The position numbers and the translations under genes are program-made. Positions 15,872 to 27,652 of a DNA stretch of 64,000 bases are shown here, piece after piece. The DNA is from Acanthamoeba sp. SK_2022b. Lineage: Eukaryota; Discosea; Longamoebia; Acanthamoebidae. Under the pieces are notes generated by a model. It was given only the letters and a program-made list of their open reading frames with translations. It ran no database searches and was not told where the DNA came from. The number at the start of each line of letters is the position of its first letter. Position 1 is the first letter of the stretch. The DNA is taken from assembly GCA_027943245.1 (NCBI GenBank), contig JANDJZ010001754.1:169179-233178 (forward strand), read 5' to 3'.

Positions 15872-16783
15872 ATGAATCAGCCCCATGCCCTGCCCGATCC
15901 CGGCCGGATTAACTTCCGCCTGCTGCACTATTTCCGCGTAGTGGCGGAAGAGATGAACTTCACCCAGGCGGCTCGGCGGCTGAATATGTCACAGCCGCCG
16001 CTCAGCAAGCACATCAAGGAGCTGGAGAGCCAGCTCGGCGTGGTGCTGTTCAAACGCACCACCCGCTCCATGACGCTGACGCCGGCCGGCCGCACGCTGC
16101 TGCGCAACGTCGAGCGGCTGCTGGATCAGGCCGACAGCGCGCTGCATCAGGTGCAACAGATGGGGCGCGGCGAAGGCGGCCACATGGTGGTCGGCATGGT
16201 CGGCACCTCGGCCTGGGGCGGCCTGATCGCGGCGCTGCGGCGGTTCAGCGAGCAAAGCGCCGGCGTCACCTGGTCGTTGAACGAGCTGACGCCCAGCCAG
16301 CAAATCGCCGCGCTGCAAAAGCGGCATATCGATATCGGGGTCTGGCGAGAGGCGCAGCAGCAGACGCTGCCGGGGTTGACCTGCCAACGGTTGGCGAGCG
16401 AAAGCATCGCCGTGGTGCTGCCGCTCGATCATCCGCTGGCGCAGCAGGAAAACATCCCGCTGGCGGCGCTGCAGAACGATAGCTTCATCGTGCTGCCGCC
16501 GCATGAGGCCAGCCTGGGGCTGTATCTGCACAATCTGTGTCTGCAGCAGGGATTCCTGCCGGACGTCGCTTATCAGGTCAACGAGCCGCAAACCCTGCTG
16601 GCGCTGGTGGCGGAAGGTTGCGGCATTACGCTGCTGCCGGACAGCTACGGCCGCATTCCGTGGCCCGGCGTCCGCTTTTGCTCGCTGCAACAGGCGCCGC
16701 CGGCGGATCTGTATGCGGTTTACCGCGCCGACAGCGTCACACCGGTGGTGCAGGCCTTTTTGGAGATGCTGCGGGCGCCGTAA
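15872..16783 (+). CDS. xapR: LysR-family activator XapR
   Basis: 303 residues. The N-terminal HTH reads AARRLNMSQPPLSKHIKELESQLG, as in XapR, followed by an effector domain with GMVGTSAWGG and the XapR-like stretch VNEPQTLLALVAEGCGITLLPDSYG. XapR activates xapAB in response to xanthosine. It is divergent from xapA here, whereas in E. coli it follows xapB on the same strand, so the module is rearranged. ATG at 15872. Confidence 0.87.
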   Translation: MNQPHALPDPGRINFRLLHYFRVVAEEMNFTQAARRLNMSQPPLSKHIKELESQLGVVLFKRTTRSMTLTPAGRTLLRNVERLLDQADSALHQVQQMGRGEGGHMVVGMVGTSAWGGLIAALRRFSEQSAGVTWSLNELTPSQQIAALQKRHIDIGVWREAQQQTLPGLTCQRLASESIAVVLPLDHPLAQQENIPLAALQNDSFIVLPPHEASLGLYLHNLCLQQGFLPDVAYQVNEPQTLLALVAEGCGITLLPDSYGRIPWPGVRFCSLQQAPPADLYAVYRADSVTPVVQAFLEMLRAP

Positions 16784-16795
16784 GCGGCCCGCAGC
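16768..16795. terminator. Inverted repeat spanning the xapR stop
   Basis: GCTGCGGGC (16768-16776) and GCCCGCAGC (16787-16795) form a perfect nine-base stem with a ten-base loop that includes the xapR stop codon, in the 17-bp convergent gap with ftsP. There is no T-run, so the terminator role is uncertain. Confidence 0.4.
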
Positions 16796-16800
16796 GCAGA

Positions 16801-18216
16801 TTACATCGTCGGCTGCACCATCAGCTGGCCGGCGGTGCCGCGATCGGCCATTTCCAGCGTCTGGCTGTAATACAGGAACGGGAAGTGTTCGGAGGTAGGT
16901 TGGTTGAAATACACCAGCAGCTCGACGTCGCCATCGACCCAGACGGTGTCCTTCCAGCCGCGATCTTCCGCCATCGGCTGCGCGCCGTTGACGCGTTTGA
17001 TCAGGAACTGCACGCCCTGAATATGGAACGACTGCGGCGTATCCGCATGAATGTTCCAGCGTTCCCAGGTGCCTTGCTGCGCCTGCACGTCGATGCGGTT
17101 CATATCCCAAATCGCGCCGTTGATGCCAACGCCGCCGTCGCCCAGGCGGAAATCGCGGGTGCGGCTGGCGCTGCCGTCCAACAGCTGATCCGCCAGCAGG
17201 CGCATCGGCAGGTTGTCGGTCACCAGCGGCAGCAGGCCGGTCGGGCGCAGCGTCAGCACCTGGGTGGACACCAGAATGCTCGACGGCTCGAACAGGCCGC
17301 GCAGGCGATCCATGATGCCCGCCGCTTCACCGGCGGTGATGGTCACCTCGTCGCCCTTCGACATGTCGATCAGCACTTCCCGGCGTTCGCCCGGCGCCAG
17401 CGACAGCTGCTGCACCGCGACCGGCGCGGGCAGGAAGCCCTGATCGCTGGCAATCACGTTGAATGGGCGCCCGTCGCTGAGCTGCAGGGTATAGCGGCGC
17501 GCGTTGGAGGCGTTAAGCAGGCGCAAACGCACCCAGCCGCGCGACACTTCGACATACGGGTTTTGCACGCCGTTGACCAACAGCGTATCGCCGACGAAGC
17601 CGCCCTGCGACGGCGCATCGTATTGCGGCGTGCCGAAGTTATCGAAGCGCTTGTCCTGAATGATCAGCGGGAAATCGTCGACGCCGTAGTGGTTGGGCAG
17701 CGGCAGCGCTTTGCTGACGGCATCTTCCACCAGCCACAGCCCGGCCAGCCCGTTGTAAACGTGCGGCGCCATGCGGTTCGGCGTGTTGGCGTGGTACCAG
17801 CAGGTGGCTGCCGCCTGACGAATAGGCAGCACCGGCGACCAGTCGACGTTCGGCGACATCATGCGCGGCGCGCCACCCATCAGCGTGCCCGGCACCTGCA
17901 ACCCGCTGACGGTCATCGCCACCGGCTCCTGCAGGCGGTTGCTGTAGATCAGCTTGACGTCGTCGCCGCTGTAAACCCGCACCGTCGGCCCCAAATACAT
18001 GCCGTTGACGCCCCACACCGCCGCTTTGCGGTTATCCATAAACGCCCAGTGGGCGCGCTGCAGGGTCAGGAACAGCGGCTGACCGCGGCGAGACTCCAGC
18101 AGTGGAGGGATGGGTAATGGGGTCTGCGTTCCGCTCGCCTCTGCCCTCAGCGGCACGGCGCTCGCGCACAGCGCCAGGCCCGATGCCTGTAAAAACTGAC
18201 GTCGACTGAGTGACAT
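16801..18216 (-). CDS. ftsP: Cell-division protein FtsP (SufI), Tat-exported cupredoxin-like protein
   Basis: 471 residues. It starts with the twin-arginine signal SRRQFLQASG, a hydrophobic h-region and an AxA-type end (ALCASAVPLRA). The mature part has three cupredoxin domains of multicopper-oxidase type but, as in E. coli SufI, the copper-ligand HCHxxxxxxxxM motif at the C-terminus is absent (the closing region reads HFPFLYYSQTLEMADRG). FtsP is periplasmic and stabilises the divisome under stress. ATG 18216 has GGAG upstream. It lies downstream of plsC on the same strand, as in E. coli. Confidence 0.92.
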   Translation of the reverse strand: MSLSRRQFLQASGLALCASAVPLRAEASGTQTPLPIPPLLESRRGQPLFLTLQRAHWAFMDNRKAAVWGVNGMYLGPTVRVYSGDDVKLIYSNRLQEPVAMTVSGLQVPGTLMGGAPRMMSPNVDWSPVLPIRQAAATCWYHANTPNRMAPHVYNGLAGLWLVEDAVSKALPLPNHYGVDDFPLIIQDKRFDNFGTPQYDAPSQGGFVGDTLLVNGVQNPYVEVSRGWVRLRLLNASNARRYTLQLSDGRPFNVIASDQGFLPAPVAVQQLSLAPGERREVLIDMSKGDEVTITAGEAAGIMDRLRGLFEPSSILVSTQVLTLRPTGLLPLVTDNLPMRLLADQLLDGSASRTRDFRLGDGGVGINGAIWDMNRIDVQAQQGTWERWNIHADTPQSFHIQGVQFLIKRVNGAQPMAEDRGWKDTVWVDGDVELLVYFNQPTSEHFPFLYYSQTLEMADRGTAGQLMVQPTM

Positions 18217-18348
18217 ATTTTCTCCATGAAAAGCAATAACTAAACCGTGTGCAAAACCCAAACGCCCGCCAATCAAGATTAGCAGGCGCTCAGGCGTTAA
18301 CGGCGCTGAACGCCAATTAAAAACGTATTCTTTGAAGCCGGTAGACTC

Positions 18349-19083
18349 TTATTTTTTGGCGGCGTTGCGCTGGGCGACTTCGGCGTCCAATTCGGCGATC
18401 TTCGCCTCCATCAGCTCGCGGCAATGGGCCGCCAGCTCGCGCACGTTTTCTTTGCCGTATTTGCTGGTATCCACCGGCGCCAACATCTCGACGATCACAT
18501 GACCGTTATTCCAGCGATTAAGATTTATATTACCGCTGGTGGTCGATACGCAGATCGGCACAATCGGCACGCCGGCGGCGATGGCCGCGTGGAACGCGCC
18601 GGTTTTAAACGGCATCAGCCCGCGGCCGCGGCTGCGGGTCCCTTCCGGGAACATCCAGATCGAAATGTCCTTCTTTTTGAACTGCTCCGCCACCTGGGCG
18701 ATGGTGCCGTGCGCCTTGGCACGATTATCACGATCTATCAGCAGATTACCGGTCAGCCAATACAGCGGGCCGAAAAACGGGATCCACACCAGACTTTTTT
18801 TACCGACGGTCACGGTGCGCGGCTGCACGATATTCGAGGCCGTCACCATGTCGTAGTTATTTTGGTGGTTGGCGATATAGATGCAGTTGCCGTTGTTGGC
18901 CGCATCGGCCGGCACGCGGGTTTCAACCTTGATGCCGAACAGCGTCGACAGGCGGCCGAAAAGGTGGCCGAAGGTCGCCACATGGCGGGGATTGCGCGGG
19001 CTGAACAAGCAATAAACAGAACCGAAAATACACACCAGAATACAGAAAAGAGTGGCGAGAACGGCACGCAAAATCAATAACAT
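18349..19083 (-). CDS. plsC: 1-acyl-sn-glycerol-3-phosphate acyltransferase PlsC
   Basis: 244 residues; E. coli PlsC is 245. This inner-membrane enzyme adds the second acyl chain to lysophosphatidic acid to make phosphatidic acid. Seen are an N-terminal hydrophobic segment, the catalytic HX4D box as NHQNNYD near residue 74, FPEGTRSRGRGL (block III) and VPIVPI (block IV). The parC terminator lies upstream, so plsC has its own promoter. ftsP follows 132 bp later. Confidence 0.95.
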   Translation of the reverse strand: MLLILRAVLATLFCILVCIFGSVYCLFSPRNPRHVATFGHLFGRLSTLFGIKVETRVPADAANNGNCIYIANHQNNYDMVTASNIVQPRTVTVGKKSLVWIPFFGPLYWLTGNLLIDRDNRAKAHGTIAQVAEQFKKKDISIWMFPEGTRSRGRGLMPFKTGAFHAAIAAGVPIVPICVSTTSGNINLNRWNNGHVIVEMLAPVDTSKYGKENVRELAAHCRELMEAKIAELDAEVAQRNAAKK

Positions 19084-19270
19084 AACAACCTCATTAGCAC
19101 ACTGCCAACGCAGTTTACTTCGCTGCGCAGATTCCTTTACTCATTATTTGCCGGCCAGGCGATAAGCACGCCGATGTCGCCTGCCTTTCTCGCTATTTTC
19201 CCGCCAGCCGGCAATACGCACAATAATTTTATGCGCAGAAATGTTAACTATTTGGAAAATAAACGCCAGC

Positions 19271-19308
19271 AAAAATAAATAAGGCGGCCACAGCATGCTG
19301 CGACCGCC
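19271..19308 (-). terminator. Rho-independent terminator after parC
   Basis: On the minus strand GGCGGTCGCAGC pairs with GCTGTGGCCGCC (12 bp with two G-U pairs, two-base loop), followed by TTATTTATTTTT. It starts about 20 bases after the parC stop. Confidence 0.8.
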
Positions 19309-19329
19309 CGTTAACGCTAGCGCCAACGC

Positions 19330-21603
19330 TTACTCTTCGCTGTCGCCGCCCGACGCCCGCACCGGCGCATCCACTTCAACGCGATCGATACGCTGCAGGC
19401 CGCGCGGCAGCTGGGTGCCCTTGCGACCGCGCTCTGCACGGAACTTCTGCAGATCTTCCGGCCGCAGCGTCAGCTTGCGTTTGCCGACGTGCAGCGTGAC
19501 GGACGCCTGCGGCGGCAGCACGAACAGCCAGGCCAGCTTGTCTTCACCGGCCGCCGCCTGGGCTGCCGGAATGGAGACGATCTTGTTGCCTTTGCCCTTC
19601 GACAGCTGCGGCAGATCGGCAACCGGGAACATCAGCATGCGCCCGGCGGCGGTGATCGACAGCAGCATGTCGTCTGCGCCGTGGATCTCCATCGGCGGCA
19701 GCGCTCTGGCGTTGTCCGGCAGCGTGATCATCACCTTGCCGGCGCGGTTGCGCGCCACCAGATCGTTAAAGGTACAGACGAAGCCGTAACCGGCGTCGGA
19801 CGCCATCAGCAGCTTCTGATCGTCGGCCGCCATCAGCACCTGCTCAATGGTGGCGCCCGGCGGCGGCGTCAGCTTGCCGGTCAACGGCTCGCCCTGCCCG
19901 CGCGCCGACGGCAGCGTCATCGGATCGAGCGCATAGCTGCGCCCGGTAGAGTCGATGAACACCACCGGCTGGTTGCTCTTGCCGCGCGCCGCGCCGCGGA
20001 AACTGTCGCCGGCCTTGTAGCTCAGGCCGGCCGGATCGATGTCGTGGCCCTTGGCGCTGCGCACCCAGCCCATTTCCGACAGCACGATGGTCACCGGCTC
20101 GGACGGCACGAAGTCGTGCTCGCTCATCGCCTTGGCTTCCGCACGCTCGGTCAGCGGCGAACGGCGATCGTCGCCGTAGGTCTGCGCGTCGGCCTGGATC
20201 TCTTTCTTAATCAGCGTGTTCAGCTTGCGCTCGGACGCCAGTAGCGCCTGCAGCTGATCGCGCTCTTTCGCCAGCTCATCCTGCTCGCCGCGGATCTTGA
20301 CCTCTTCCAGCTTGGCCAGGTGACGCAGTTTCAGCTCGAGGATCGCTTCCGCCTGGGTGTCGGAGATGCCGAAACGCTGCATCAGCACCGGCTTCGGTTC
20401 ATCCTCGCTGCGGATGATGTGGATCACCTCGTCGATGTTGAGGAACGCCACCAGCAAACCTTCGAGGATATGCAGGCGTTTCAGCACTTTCTCGAGGCGG
20501 TAGTTCAGGCGGCGGCGCACCGTGTCGCGACGGTAGGCCAGCCATTCGGTGAGGATCTCCACCAGCCCTTTGACCTGCGGGCGGTTATCCAGACCGATCA
20601 TGTTCATGTTGATGCGGTAGCTGCGCTCCAGATCGGTGGTGGCGAACAGGTGGTTCATCACCTGTTCCAGATCGATACGGTTGGAGCGCGGCACGATCAC
20701 CAGACGCGTCGGGTTTTCGTGGTCGGATTCATCGCGCAGATCTTCGACCATCGGCAGCTTCTTGGCGCGCATCTGGCTGGCGATCTGCTCCAGCACCTTG
20801 GCGCCGGACACCTGGTGCGGTAAGGCGGTGATCACCGCGCTGCCGTCTTCTTTCTTCCACACGGCGCGCATGCGCACCGAGCCGCGGCCGCTCTGGTAAA
20901 TTTTGCGGATTTCATCGCGCGGGGTGATGATCTCGGCTTCGGTCGGGAAGTCCGGCCCCTGCACGAATTCGAGCAGGTCATCGAGCGAGGCGCCCGGCTT
21001 GTCGAGCAGCGCCACCGCCGCCGCCGCGACTTCGCGCACGTTGTGCGGCGGAATGTCGGTCGCCATGCCGACGGCGATGCCGGTGGTGCCGTTCAGCAGG
21101 ATATTCGGCAGGCGCGCCGGCAACATCTTCGGCTCTTGCAGCGTACCATCAAAGTTCGGGATCCAGTCGACGGTGCCCTGCCCCAGCTCGGCCAGCAGCA
21201 CTTCGGCGTATTTGGAGAGGCGCGATTCGGTATAACGCATCGCCGCAAACGACTTGGGATCGTCCGGCGCCCCCCAGTTCCCCTGGCCGTCCACCAGCGG
21301 ATAGCGGTACGAGAACGGCTGCGCCATCAGCACCATGGCTTCATAACACGCGCTGTCGCCGTGCGGGTGGTATTTACCCAGCACGTCGCCCACGGTACGG
21401 GCGGATTTCTTGAATTTGGCGCTGTTGTTCAACCCCAGCTCAGACATGGCGTAGATGATGCGGCGTTGTACCGGTTTCAAGCCGTCGCCAATGTACGGCA
21501 ACGCCCGATCCATGATGACGTACATGGAATAGTTCAGATAGGCGTTTTCAGTGAATGTGTGCAGCGGTAAACGCTCTACACCGTCATGAGTCAGATCACT
21601 CAT
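19330..21603 (-). CDS. parC: DNA topoisomerase IV subunit A ParC
   Basis: 757 residues; E. coli ParC is 752. It is the breakage-reunion subunit that decatenates daughter chromosomes with ParE. The winged-helix/tower core contains the catalytic Tyr in [15 protein letters not shown] sequence ([15 protein letters not shown]) and the quinolone-resistance region [12 protein letters not shown]. There the Ser and Glu equivalent to E. coli S80 and E84 (S84 and E88 here) are wild type, so no ParC quinolone mutation is visible. The C-terminal beta-pinwheel ends in GDSEE as in E. coli. ATG 21603. Confidence 0.97.
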   Translation of the reverse strand: MSDLTHDGVERLPLHTFTENAYLNYSMYVIMDRALPYIGDGLKPVQRRIIYAMSELGLNNSAKFKKSARTVGDVLGKYHPHGDSACYEAMVLMAQPFSYRYPLVDGQGNWGAPDDPKSFAAMRYTESRLSKYAEVLLAELGQGTVDWIPNFDGTLQEPKMLPARLPNILLNGTTGIAVGMATDIPPHNVREVAAAAVALLDKPGASLDDLLEFVQGPDFPTEAEIITPRDEIRKIYQSGRGSVRMRAVWKKEDGSAVITALPHQVSGAKVLEQIASQMRAKKLPMVEDLRDESDHENPTRLVIVPRSNRIDLEQVMNHLFATTDLERSYRINMNMIGLDNRPQVKGLVEILTEWLAYRRDTVRRRLNYRLEKVLKRLHILEGLLVAFLNIDEVIHIIRSEDEPKPVLMQRFGISDTQAEAILELKLRHLAKLEEVKIRGEQDELAKERDQLQALLASERKLNTLIKKEIQADAQTYGDDRRSPLTERAEAKAMSEHDFVPSEPVTIVLSEMGWVRSAKGHDIDPAGLSYKAGDSFRGAARGKSNQPVVFIDSTGRSYALDPMTLPSARGQGEPLTGKLTPPPGATIEQVLMAADDQKLLMASDAGYGFVCTFNDLVARNRAGKVMITLPDNARALPPMEIHGADDMLLSITAAGRMLMFPVADLPQLSKGKGNKIVSIPAAQAAAGEDKLAWLFVLPPQASVTLHVGKRKLTLRPEDLQKFRAERGRKGTQLPRGLQRIDRVEVDAPVRASGGDSEE

Positions 21604-21918
21604 TACTCAATTATCCTCAGACCGTGGCTTGGCAATCCCTGGACGACAATAAGGCATCGCTTGTCGATTCTGCCCGCGATAGTAACCCATCTGCGGGGTG
21701 GCTGTCACAGTTGGCGCAAGGATCGCCGGCCGAAGGCGCTGTCGCCGGAGCGTTTAGGCAAAATTCCACCGTGATTGTTGATTAATAATCAACACTGTTG
21801 TGCCTGCCGTCACGTTTTTACTTGCCTGGCCAACGATTACACTCTCGTTCAGCAAGCTGTTTTTGCGCACCGCAGCGGAAAACGGCATCTATCTTAACTC
21901 TGACGGGAGCCGCAAAAG
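21604..21918. other. parC-mdaB divergent gap with 17-nt palindrome
   Basis: This 315-base gap holds the promoters of parC and mdaB. Its clearest element is a perfect palindrome GTTGATTA-A-TAATCAAC at 21777-21793, 126 bp before the mdaB start. GGGAG precedes the mdaB ATG. The qseBC genes found near here in E. coli are absent. Confidence 0.5.
21777..21793. promoter_or_regulatory. Perfect 17-nt palindrome upstream of mdaB
   Basis: GTTGATTAATAATCAAC has eight-base arms around a single A and fits the T-N11-A pattern of LysR-type sites. The LysR gene at 22848-23762 is a possible partner, but that is inference from proximity only. Confidence 0.4.
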
Positions 21919-22500
21919 ATGAGCAATATCCTGATTATCAACGCTAAAAAGCAATTCGGCCATTCCAACGGCGAACTCAACCAAACCCTGAGCGACGTGG
22001 CGGAAAGCTTCCTGCGCGATCTGCAGCACGATGTGCAGGTCACGGTGGTCGACGACGGCTATGACATTGAGGCCGAGGTGCAGAAATACCTGTGGGCCGA
22101 TGCGGTCATCTATCAGATGCCGGGTTGGTGGATGGGCGAGCCGTGGATCCTGAAAAAATACATCGACGAAGTGTTCACCGCCGGCCACGGCAGCCTGTAC
22201 GCCAGCGATGGCCGCACCCGCTCCGACGCCGGCAAGAAGTACGGTTCCGGCGGCCTGATTCAGGGAAAAAAATACCTGCTGAGCCTGACCTGGAACGCCC
22301 CGCTCGAGGCTTTCACCGATCCGAACCAGTTCTTCCACGGCGTCGGCGTCGACGGCGTTTACCTGCACTTCCACAAGGCCAACCAGTTCCTGGGGATGGA
22401 AGCCTTGCCAACCTTTATCTGCAATGACGTGATAAAACAACCGGATATCGAAACGGACATCGCACGTTATCGCGAGCATCTGGCGGAAATTTTTGCTTAA
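21919..22500 (+). CDS. mdaB: NADPH:quinone reductase MdaB
   Basis: 193 residues, exactly the E. coli length. It is a flavodoxin-like FAD enzyme that reduces quinones by two electrons and avoids semiquinone radicals. It shows ADAVIYQMPGWWMGEPWILKKYIDEVFTAGHG, the flavin/quinone site region typical of MdaB, and LLSLTWNAPLEAF. The quinol monooxygenase ygiN follows 33 bp later, forming a likely quinone-cycling operon. Confidence 0.95.
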   Translation: MSNILIINAKKQFGHSNGELNQTLSDVAESFLRDLQHDVQVTVVDDGYDIEAEVQKYLWADAVIYQMPGWWMGEPWILKKYIDEVFTAGHGSLYASDGRTRSDAGKKYGSGGLIQGKKYLLSLTWNAPLEAFTDPNQFFHGVGVDGVYLHFHKANQFLGMEALPTFICNDVIKQPDIETDIARYREHLAEIFA

Positions 22501-22533
22501 CTGGCAGCGAAGGGCTTAACCAACGAGGTAATG

Positions 22534-22842
22534 ATGATCACCGTAATCGCAGAAATCAAAGTCAAACCCGGCCACCGCGCCACCGTGTTACAAGCCATTG
22601 AAAAACTGGTGCCACTGGTGCTGGCGGAAGAAGGCTGCGGCGAATACACGCCGATGGTAGACAGCCACACCCAGGCCCCCTGGCAGAAACTGTCGCCGGA
22701 CTCGGTGTTTATGCTGGAAAAATGGCAAAGCCAGGCGCATCTGGAAAAACACCTGCAGATCGACCATATGCTCAAGCACCGCGAGACCATCAAGGACTAC
22801 GTGCTGGGCACCGAGATCTACGTGCTGGAAAACGCACTGTAA
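22534..22842 (+). CDS. ygiN: Quinol monooxygenase YgiN
   Basis: 102 residues of the ABM (antibiotic biosynthesis monooxygenase) ferredoxin-like fold; E. coli YgiN is 104. In E. coli it oxidises quinols such as menadiol back to quinones, pairing with MdaB. Typical stretches are MITVIAEIKVKPGH, EEGCGEYTPMVD and FMLEKWQSQAHLEKHL. Two ATGs are adjacent; 22534 is preferred over 22531 because GAGG (22525-22528) is then five rather than two bases away. It converges on a LysR gene five bases beyond. Confidence 0.92.
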   Translation: MITVIAEIKVKPGHRATVLQAIEKLVPLVLAEEGCGEYTPMVDSHTQAPWQKLSPDSVFMLEKWQSQAHLEKHLQIDHMLKHRETIKDYVLGTEIYVLENAL

Positions 22843-22847
22843 TCCCC

Positions 22848-23762
22848 TCAGAGGCCCTCTGCGGCCTCTGGCGGTTCTCCCTCAAGGCGGGCGCTGACGT
22901 AGTCGAGAAAACAGGTGAGGCGCGCCGCCAGCTGGGCGTCGTGGTAATACACCGCGTGGATCGGTTGACGCACGTCCAGCGTCTCCCGCACCAGCAGCGG
23001 CACCAGCCTGCCCGCTTCCCGATCGCGTCGCGTCATAAAGTCCGCCAGCTGGACAATGCCCGCCCCACGCAGCGCCAACTCGCGCAGCGTCTCCCCGCTG
23101 GAGGCCGAGATCGTCGGTTCGATGGCGAAATGCCGCGCCTGCCGGTGGCGTAGCGGCCACTGGTTCAGCGACTCCGGATAGGTGAATCCCAACAGGCAAT
23201 GGCGGTGCAGATCTTCCACGCCGCGCGGTTCGCCATGCCGTTGCAGGTAATCCGGGCTGGCGAGAATGCGCAACCGGCTGTTGCCCAGCAGGCGCGCGTG
23301 CAGCGTAGAGTCGCGCAGCGCGCCGATGCGGATCGCGATGTCGGCGCGTTTCTCCAGCAGGTCGATATTGCGATCGTCGGTGTCCAGCTCCAGCTCAATC
23401 TGCGGATAACGGCGGCGGAACTCCGCCACCATCGGCACCAGCACGTGCGCCATGAAAGGGGCGGCGGCGTTGACCCGCAGCCGACCGGCGGGCAGCCGGC
23501 GCCGCAGCGCCATGAGTTCTTCGGCCTGATCTACCGAACGCAGGATTTCTCGCGCAGGCGCCAGGAAGCTCTGCCCTTCTTCGGTCAGGCTCAGGCGACG
23601 CGTGGTGCGGCGCAAGAGCGTAGCGTCGAGCTTCGTTTCCAGACGGCTGAGTGCGCGGCTGACGCCGGAGGTGGTTTGGCCGAGCCGATCGGCGGCGGCG
23701 GTGACCGAACCGCTGTCGACCACCGCCGTGAACGCCAGCAGCTCTTCAAGGGTGATCTTCAC
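22848..23762 (-). CDS. LysR-family transcriptional regulator
   Basis: 304 residues. The N-terminal HTH (AAADRLGQTTSGVSRALSRLE) and the LysR effector domain (LRVNAAAPFMAHVLVPMVAEFRRRYPQIELEL) are complete. The start is a GTG at 23762; upstream GGGG is a weak ribosome site. It sits between ygiN and parE, a place with no LysR gene in E. coli. The inverted repeat CAGAGGCC...GGCCTCTG (22849-22870) covers its last codons. Target and ligand are unknown; the nearby mdaB-ygiN quinone genes are candidates. Confidence 0.87.
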   Translation of the reverse strand: MKITLEELLAFTAVVDSGSVTAAADRLGQTTSGVSRALSRLETKLDATLLRRTTRRLSLTEEGQSFLAPAREILRSVDQAEELMALRRRLPAGRLRVNAAAPFMAHVLVPMVAEFRRRYPQIELELDTDDRNIDLLEKRADIAIRIGALRDSTLHARLLGNSRLRILASPDYLQRHGEPRGVEDLHRHCLLGFTYPESLNQWPLRHRQARHFAIEPTISASSGETLRELALRGAGIVQLADFMTRRDREAGRLVPLLVRETLDVRQPIHAVYYHDAQLAARLTCFLDYVSARLEGEPPEAAEGL

Positions 23763-23845
23763 GCGGTTCGCCCCAGGTTGACGGGCGCCGCATGCAACGC
23801 CCTGCGGGAAAGCAGGCCCAGCGTTTCACCGGGCCAGGGTCAGGC

Positions 23846-25747
<1,902 letters not shown>

Positions 25748-25787
25748 TTATTTTTTCGTGGTTAAAGGGAGGTGCCGGAACGGTCCG

Positions 25788-26372
25788 TCAGACCGCGTTT
25801 AGCCCTAAAAAATCCACAATCTGGGGGAAGTAGTGCTCGAAACCGACGAAGGCGTGGTTTCCACCCGACTCCACCGTTTGCCGACACGCGGTGTAATACG
25901 CCACTGCCTGGCCGTAATCGAGAATTTCATCGCCCGTTTGCTGCAGCAGCCAGATTAAATCCGGCGACTCCAAGGGATCGATCTGCATCACTTTCAGATC
26001 GTAAACGTGACGAGACTCTAACACATATTGCTGGCCGGTGTAGGGGTTCTCGTTGGCGCCGAGATAGTCGACCAGCAGCTCAAACGGCTTGACCGCCGGG
26101 TTGACCACCACCGCCGGCAGCGAAAAACACTGCGACAGCCAGGTGGCGTAATAACCGCCGAGCGAAGAGCCGACCAGCCCGAGCGTTTGGCCGGCGCGCT
26201 CCAGCACCAGATTCTCCAGCATCTCGGCGGCCTCCGCCGGAAAAGCCGGCAGCTGCGGCACCAGCATCTGGATATCGGGATGGTGCTCAGCCAGCCAGGC
26301 CTTGAAGGCCACCGCCTTGGCCGACTGCGGCGAGCTGTTGAAACCGTGCAGGTAGAGCAGTGTCGAAGGCAT
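25788..26372 (-). CDS. yqiA: Esterase YqiA
   Basis: 194 residues of alpha/beta-hydrolase fold; E. coli YqiA is 193. The N-terminal [15 protein letters not shown] is the oxyanion-hole region. The nucleophile elbow is [12 protein letters not shown], and the catalytic His is in [12 protein letters not shown] near the C-terminus. Reported activity in E. coli is on short acyl and palmitoyl-CoA esters. Its ATG at 26372 overlaps the cpdA stop (ATGA), so it is translationally coupled. Confidence 0.93.
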   Translation of the reverse strand: MPSTLLYLHGFNSSPQSAKAVAFKAWLAEHHPDIQMLVPQLPAFPAEAAEMLENLVLERAGQTLGLVGSSLGGYYATWLSQCFSLPAVVVNPAVKPFELLVDYLGANENPYTGQQYVLESRHVYDLKVMQIDPLESPDLIWLLQQTGDEILDYGQAVAYYTACRQTVESGGNHAFVGFEHYFPQIVDFLGLNAV

Positions 26373-27199
26373 CAGTATCCATCCGAGTCCATATCGGGGC
26401 GGAAATCGTCGTTTTCCAGGCGGAACACCTGCGTCTCGACGCGGCCATCCGGCAACAGATCGAGGTAGCGCCAGCCGGGGGAGACGTCGTCGATGGTGAA
26501 GTTCGTGCAGTGCGGCTTGAATTGCACGCAGGTCGAGGGCGTCGCCAACAGGCGCCGGCCCTGCCATTCCAGATCCAGATCCTGGTGAATGTGCCCGCAC
26601 ACTACGGTATTCACTTTCGGATAACGCAGCAGGATCGCACCCAGCATATGCGGGTTGCGCAGGCTGTGCTGATCGAGCCAGGTACAGCCGGAAGGCAGCG
26701 GATGATGGTGCAGCAGCAACAGCGTATAGCGCTCGGGGTGAGCCTGCAGGCAGCGCTCCATCCACTCGAGCTGGTATTCGCTCAATTCGCCGTGCGGTAC
26801 GCCGAACACCTGGCTGTCCAACATCAGCACTTGCCAGTTATCGCCCAGCAGCACCTGTTTGGAAGGCGCGATACCGGCGGCGGCCAACGCGTCGACCATC
26901 GCCGGTTGAAAATCGTGGTTACCCGGCAGCCACACGCAGGGGGCCGGCAGTTGCGCGATGCCGGCGGCGAAGTGGCGGTACGCCTCCTGCGAATGATCCT
27001 GCGCCAAATCTCCCGTGGCGACGATCAAGTCGACATCGCGGCGCTGCGCCTGGATGGCGTCCAGCACCGCGTGATAGCTGCGATAGGTATTGATGCCGAG
27101 CAACGTCTCGTGTTCGCCGGCAAAAAGGTGGGTATCTGTTATTTGTAGAATCCTGACCGCGGCCCCACTCGCCACGGGCAGTTTAAACAGGCTTTCCAA
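26372..27199 (-). CDS. cpdA: 3',5'-cyclic AMP phosphodiesterase CpdA
   Basis: 275 residues, identical in length to E. coli CpdA, which hydrolyses cAMP to AMP and so tunes CRP signalling. The metallophosphoesterase motifs are all present: [34 protein letters not shown] and CGHIHQ. The start is a TTG at 27199, supported by AAGGA six to seven bases upstream and by the family start MESL; no in-frame ATG is suitable. It is coupled to yqiA by ATGA and lies 27 bp after yqiB. Confidence 0.94.
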   Translation of the reverse strand: MESLFKLPVASGAAVRILQITDTHLFAGEHETLLGINTYRSYHAVLDAIQAQRRDVDLIVATGDLAQDHSQEAYRHFAAGIAQLPAPCVWLPGNHDFQPAMVDALAAAGIAPSKQVLLGDNWQVLMLDSQVFGVPHGELSEYQLEWMERCLQAHPERYTLLLLHHHPLPSGCTWLDQHSLRNPHMLGAILLRYPKVNTVVCGHIHQDLDLEWQGRRLLATPSTCVQFKPHCTNFTIDDVSPGWRYLDLLPDGRVETQVFRLENDDFRPDMDSDGY

Positions 27200-27226
27200 A
27201 TGGTGTCCTTTGTTATTTCAGTCTGT

Positions 27227-27652
27227 CTAACAAACCGGAACCGCCATCGCTCCATGCGCCAAACAGTAGCGCAGCCAATCAGCAAGAAACTGGTTAATTT
27301 GATGCTTTTCGTCGCGTTGATGCAACTTTTTATTAGGATAATCATAACGCGCTTTAAAGCGGTAGATCTGCTGACTGGAACACACTTCCGCAACCATGGC
27401 GTCATGGTACAGCCGCACCGTCATCGCGGGCAGGCTCCAGTAGCTGACCGCCGGAAAGATCTGCTCGATCTCCACCAGCGACGTGTAACGCGTGGACTCA
27501 ACGATGGTCAAACGATAGCCGGCGCCGTTCACCTGATAAGTCACCGTTTCGCCCGCTTCGTCGTTGCGCGGCAACAAGCGGCGCAATTGCGCGAAGTTGG
27601 TTTCGCACAATCTCATCATTTCGGGGAAATCAGGGGTATAGCGCTGTTTCAT
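27227..27652 (-). CDS. yqiB: DUF1249 protein YqiB
   Basis: 141 residues; E. coli YqiB is 140. It is a conserved enterobacterial protein of unknown molecular function (DUF1249 family), showing [26 protein letters not shown] and [30 protein letters not shown]. The true ATG is at 27652 and overlaps the nudF stop as TAATG; the longer frame to 27664 starts inside nudF. Tight coupling suggests balanced production with nudF. Confidence 0.9.
   Translation of the reverse strand: MKQRYTPDFPEMMRLCETNFAQLRRLLPRNDEAGETVTYQVNGAGYRLTIVESTRYTSLVEIEQIFPAVSYWSLPAMTVRLYHDAMVAEVCSSQQIYRFKARYDYPNKKLHQRDEKHQINQFLADWLRYCLAHGAMAVPVC

Noticed and set aside
19144..19296. 50-codon minus-strand frame between parC and plsC, with one hydrophobic segment and a basic tail
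   Set aside because: Its only ATG lies in the loop of the parC terminator hairpin, there is no ribosome site, and no family is recognised. It would deserve a second look only if conserved in other genera.
22849..22870. Perfect CAGAGGCC...GGCCTCTG repeat at the ygiN/LysR junction as a terminator
   Set aside because: It lies inside the LysR coding end and has no T-run, so I mention it only as part of that gene.
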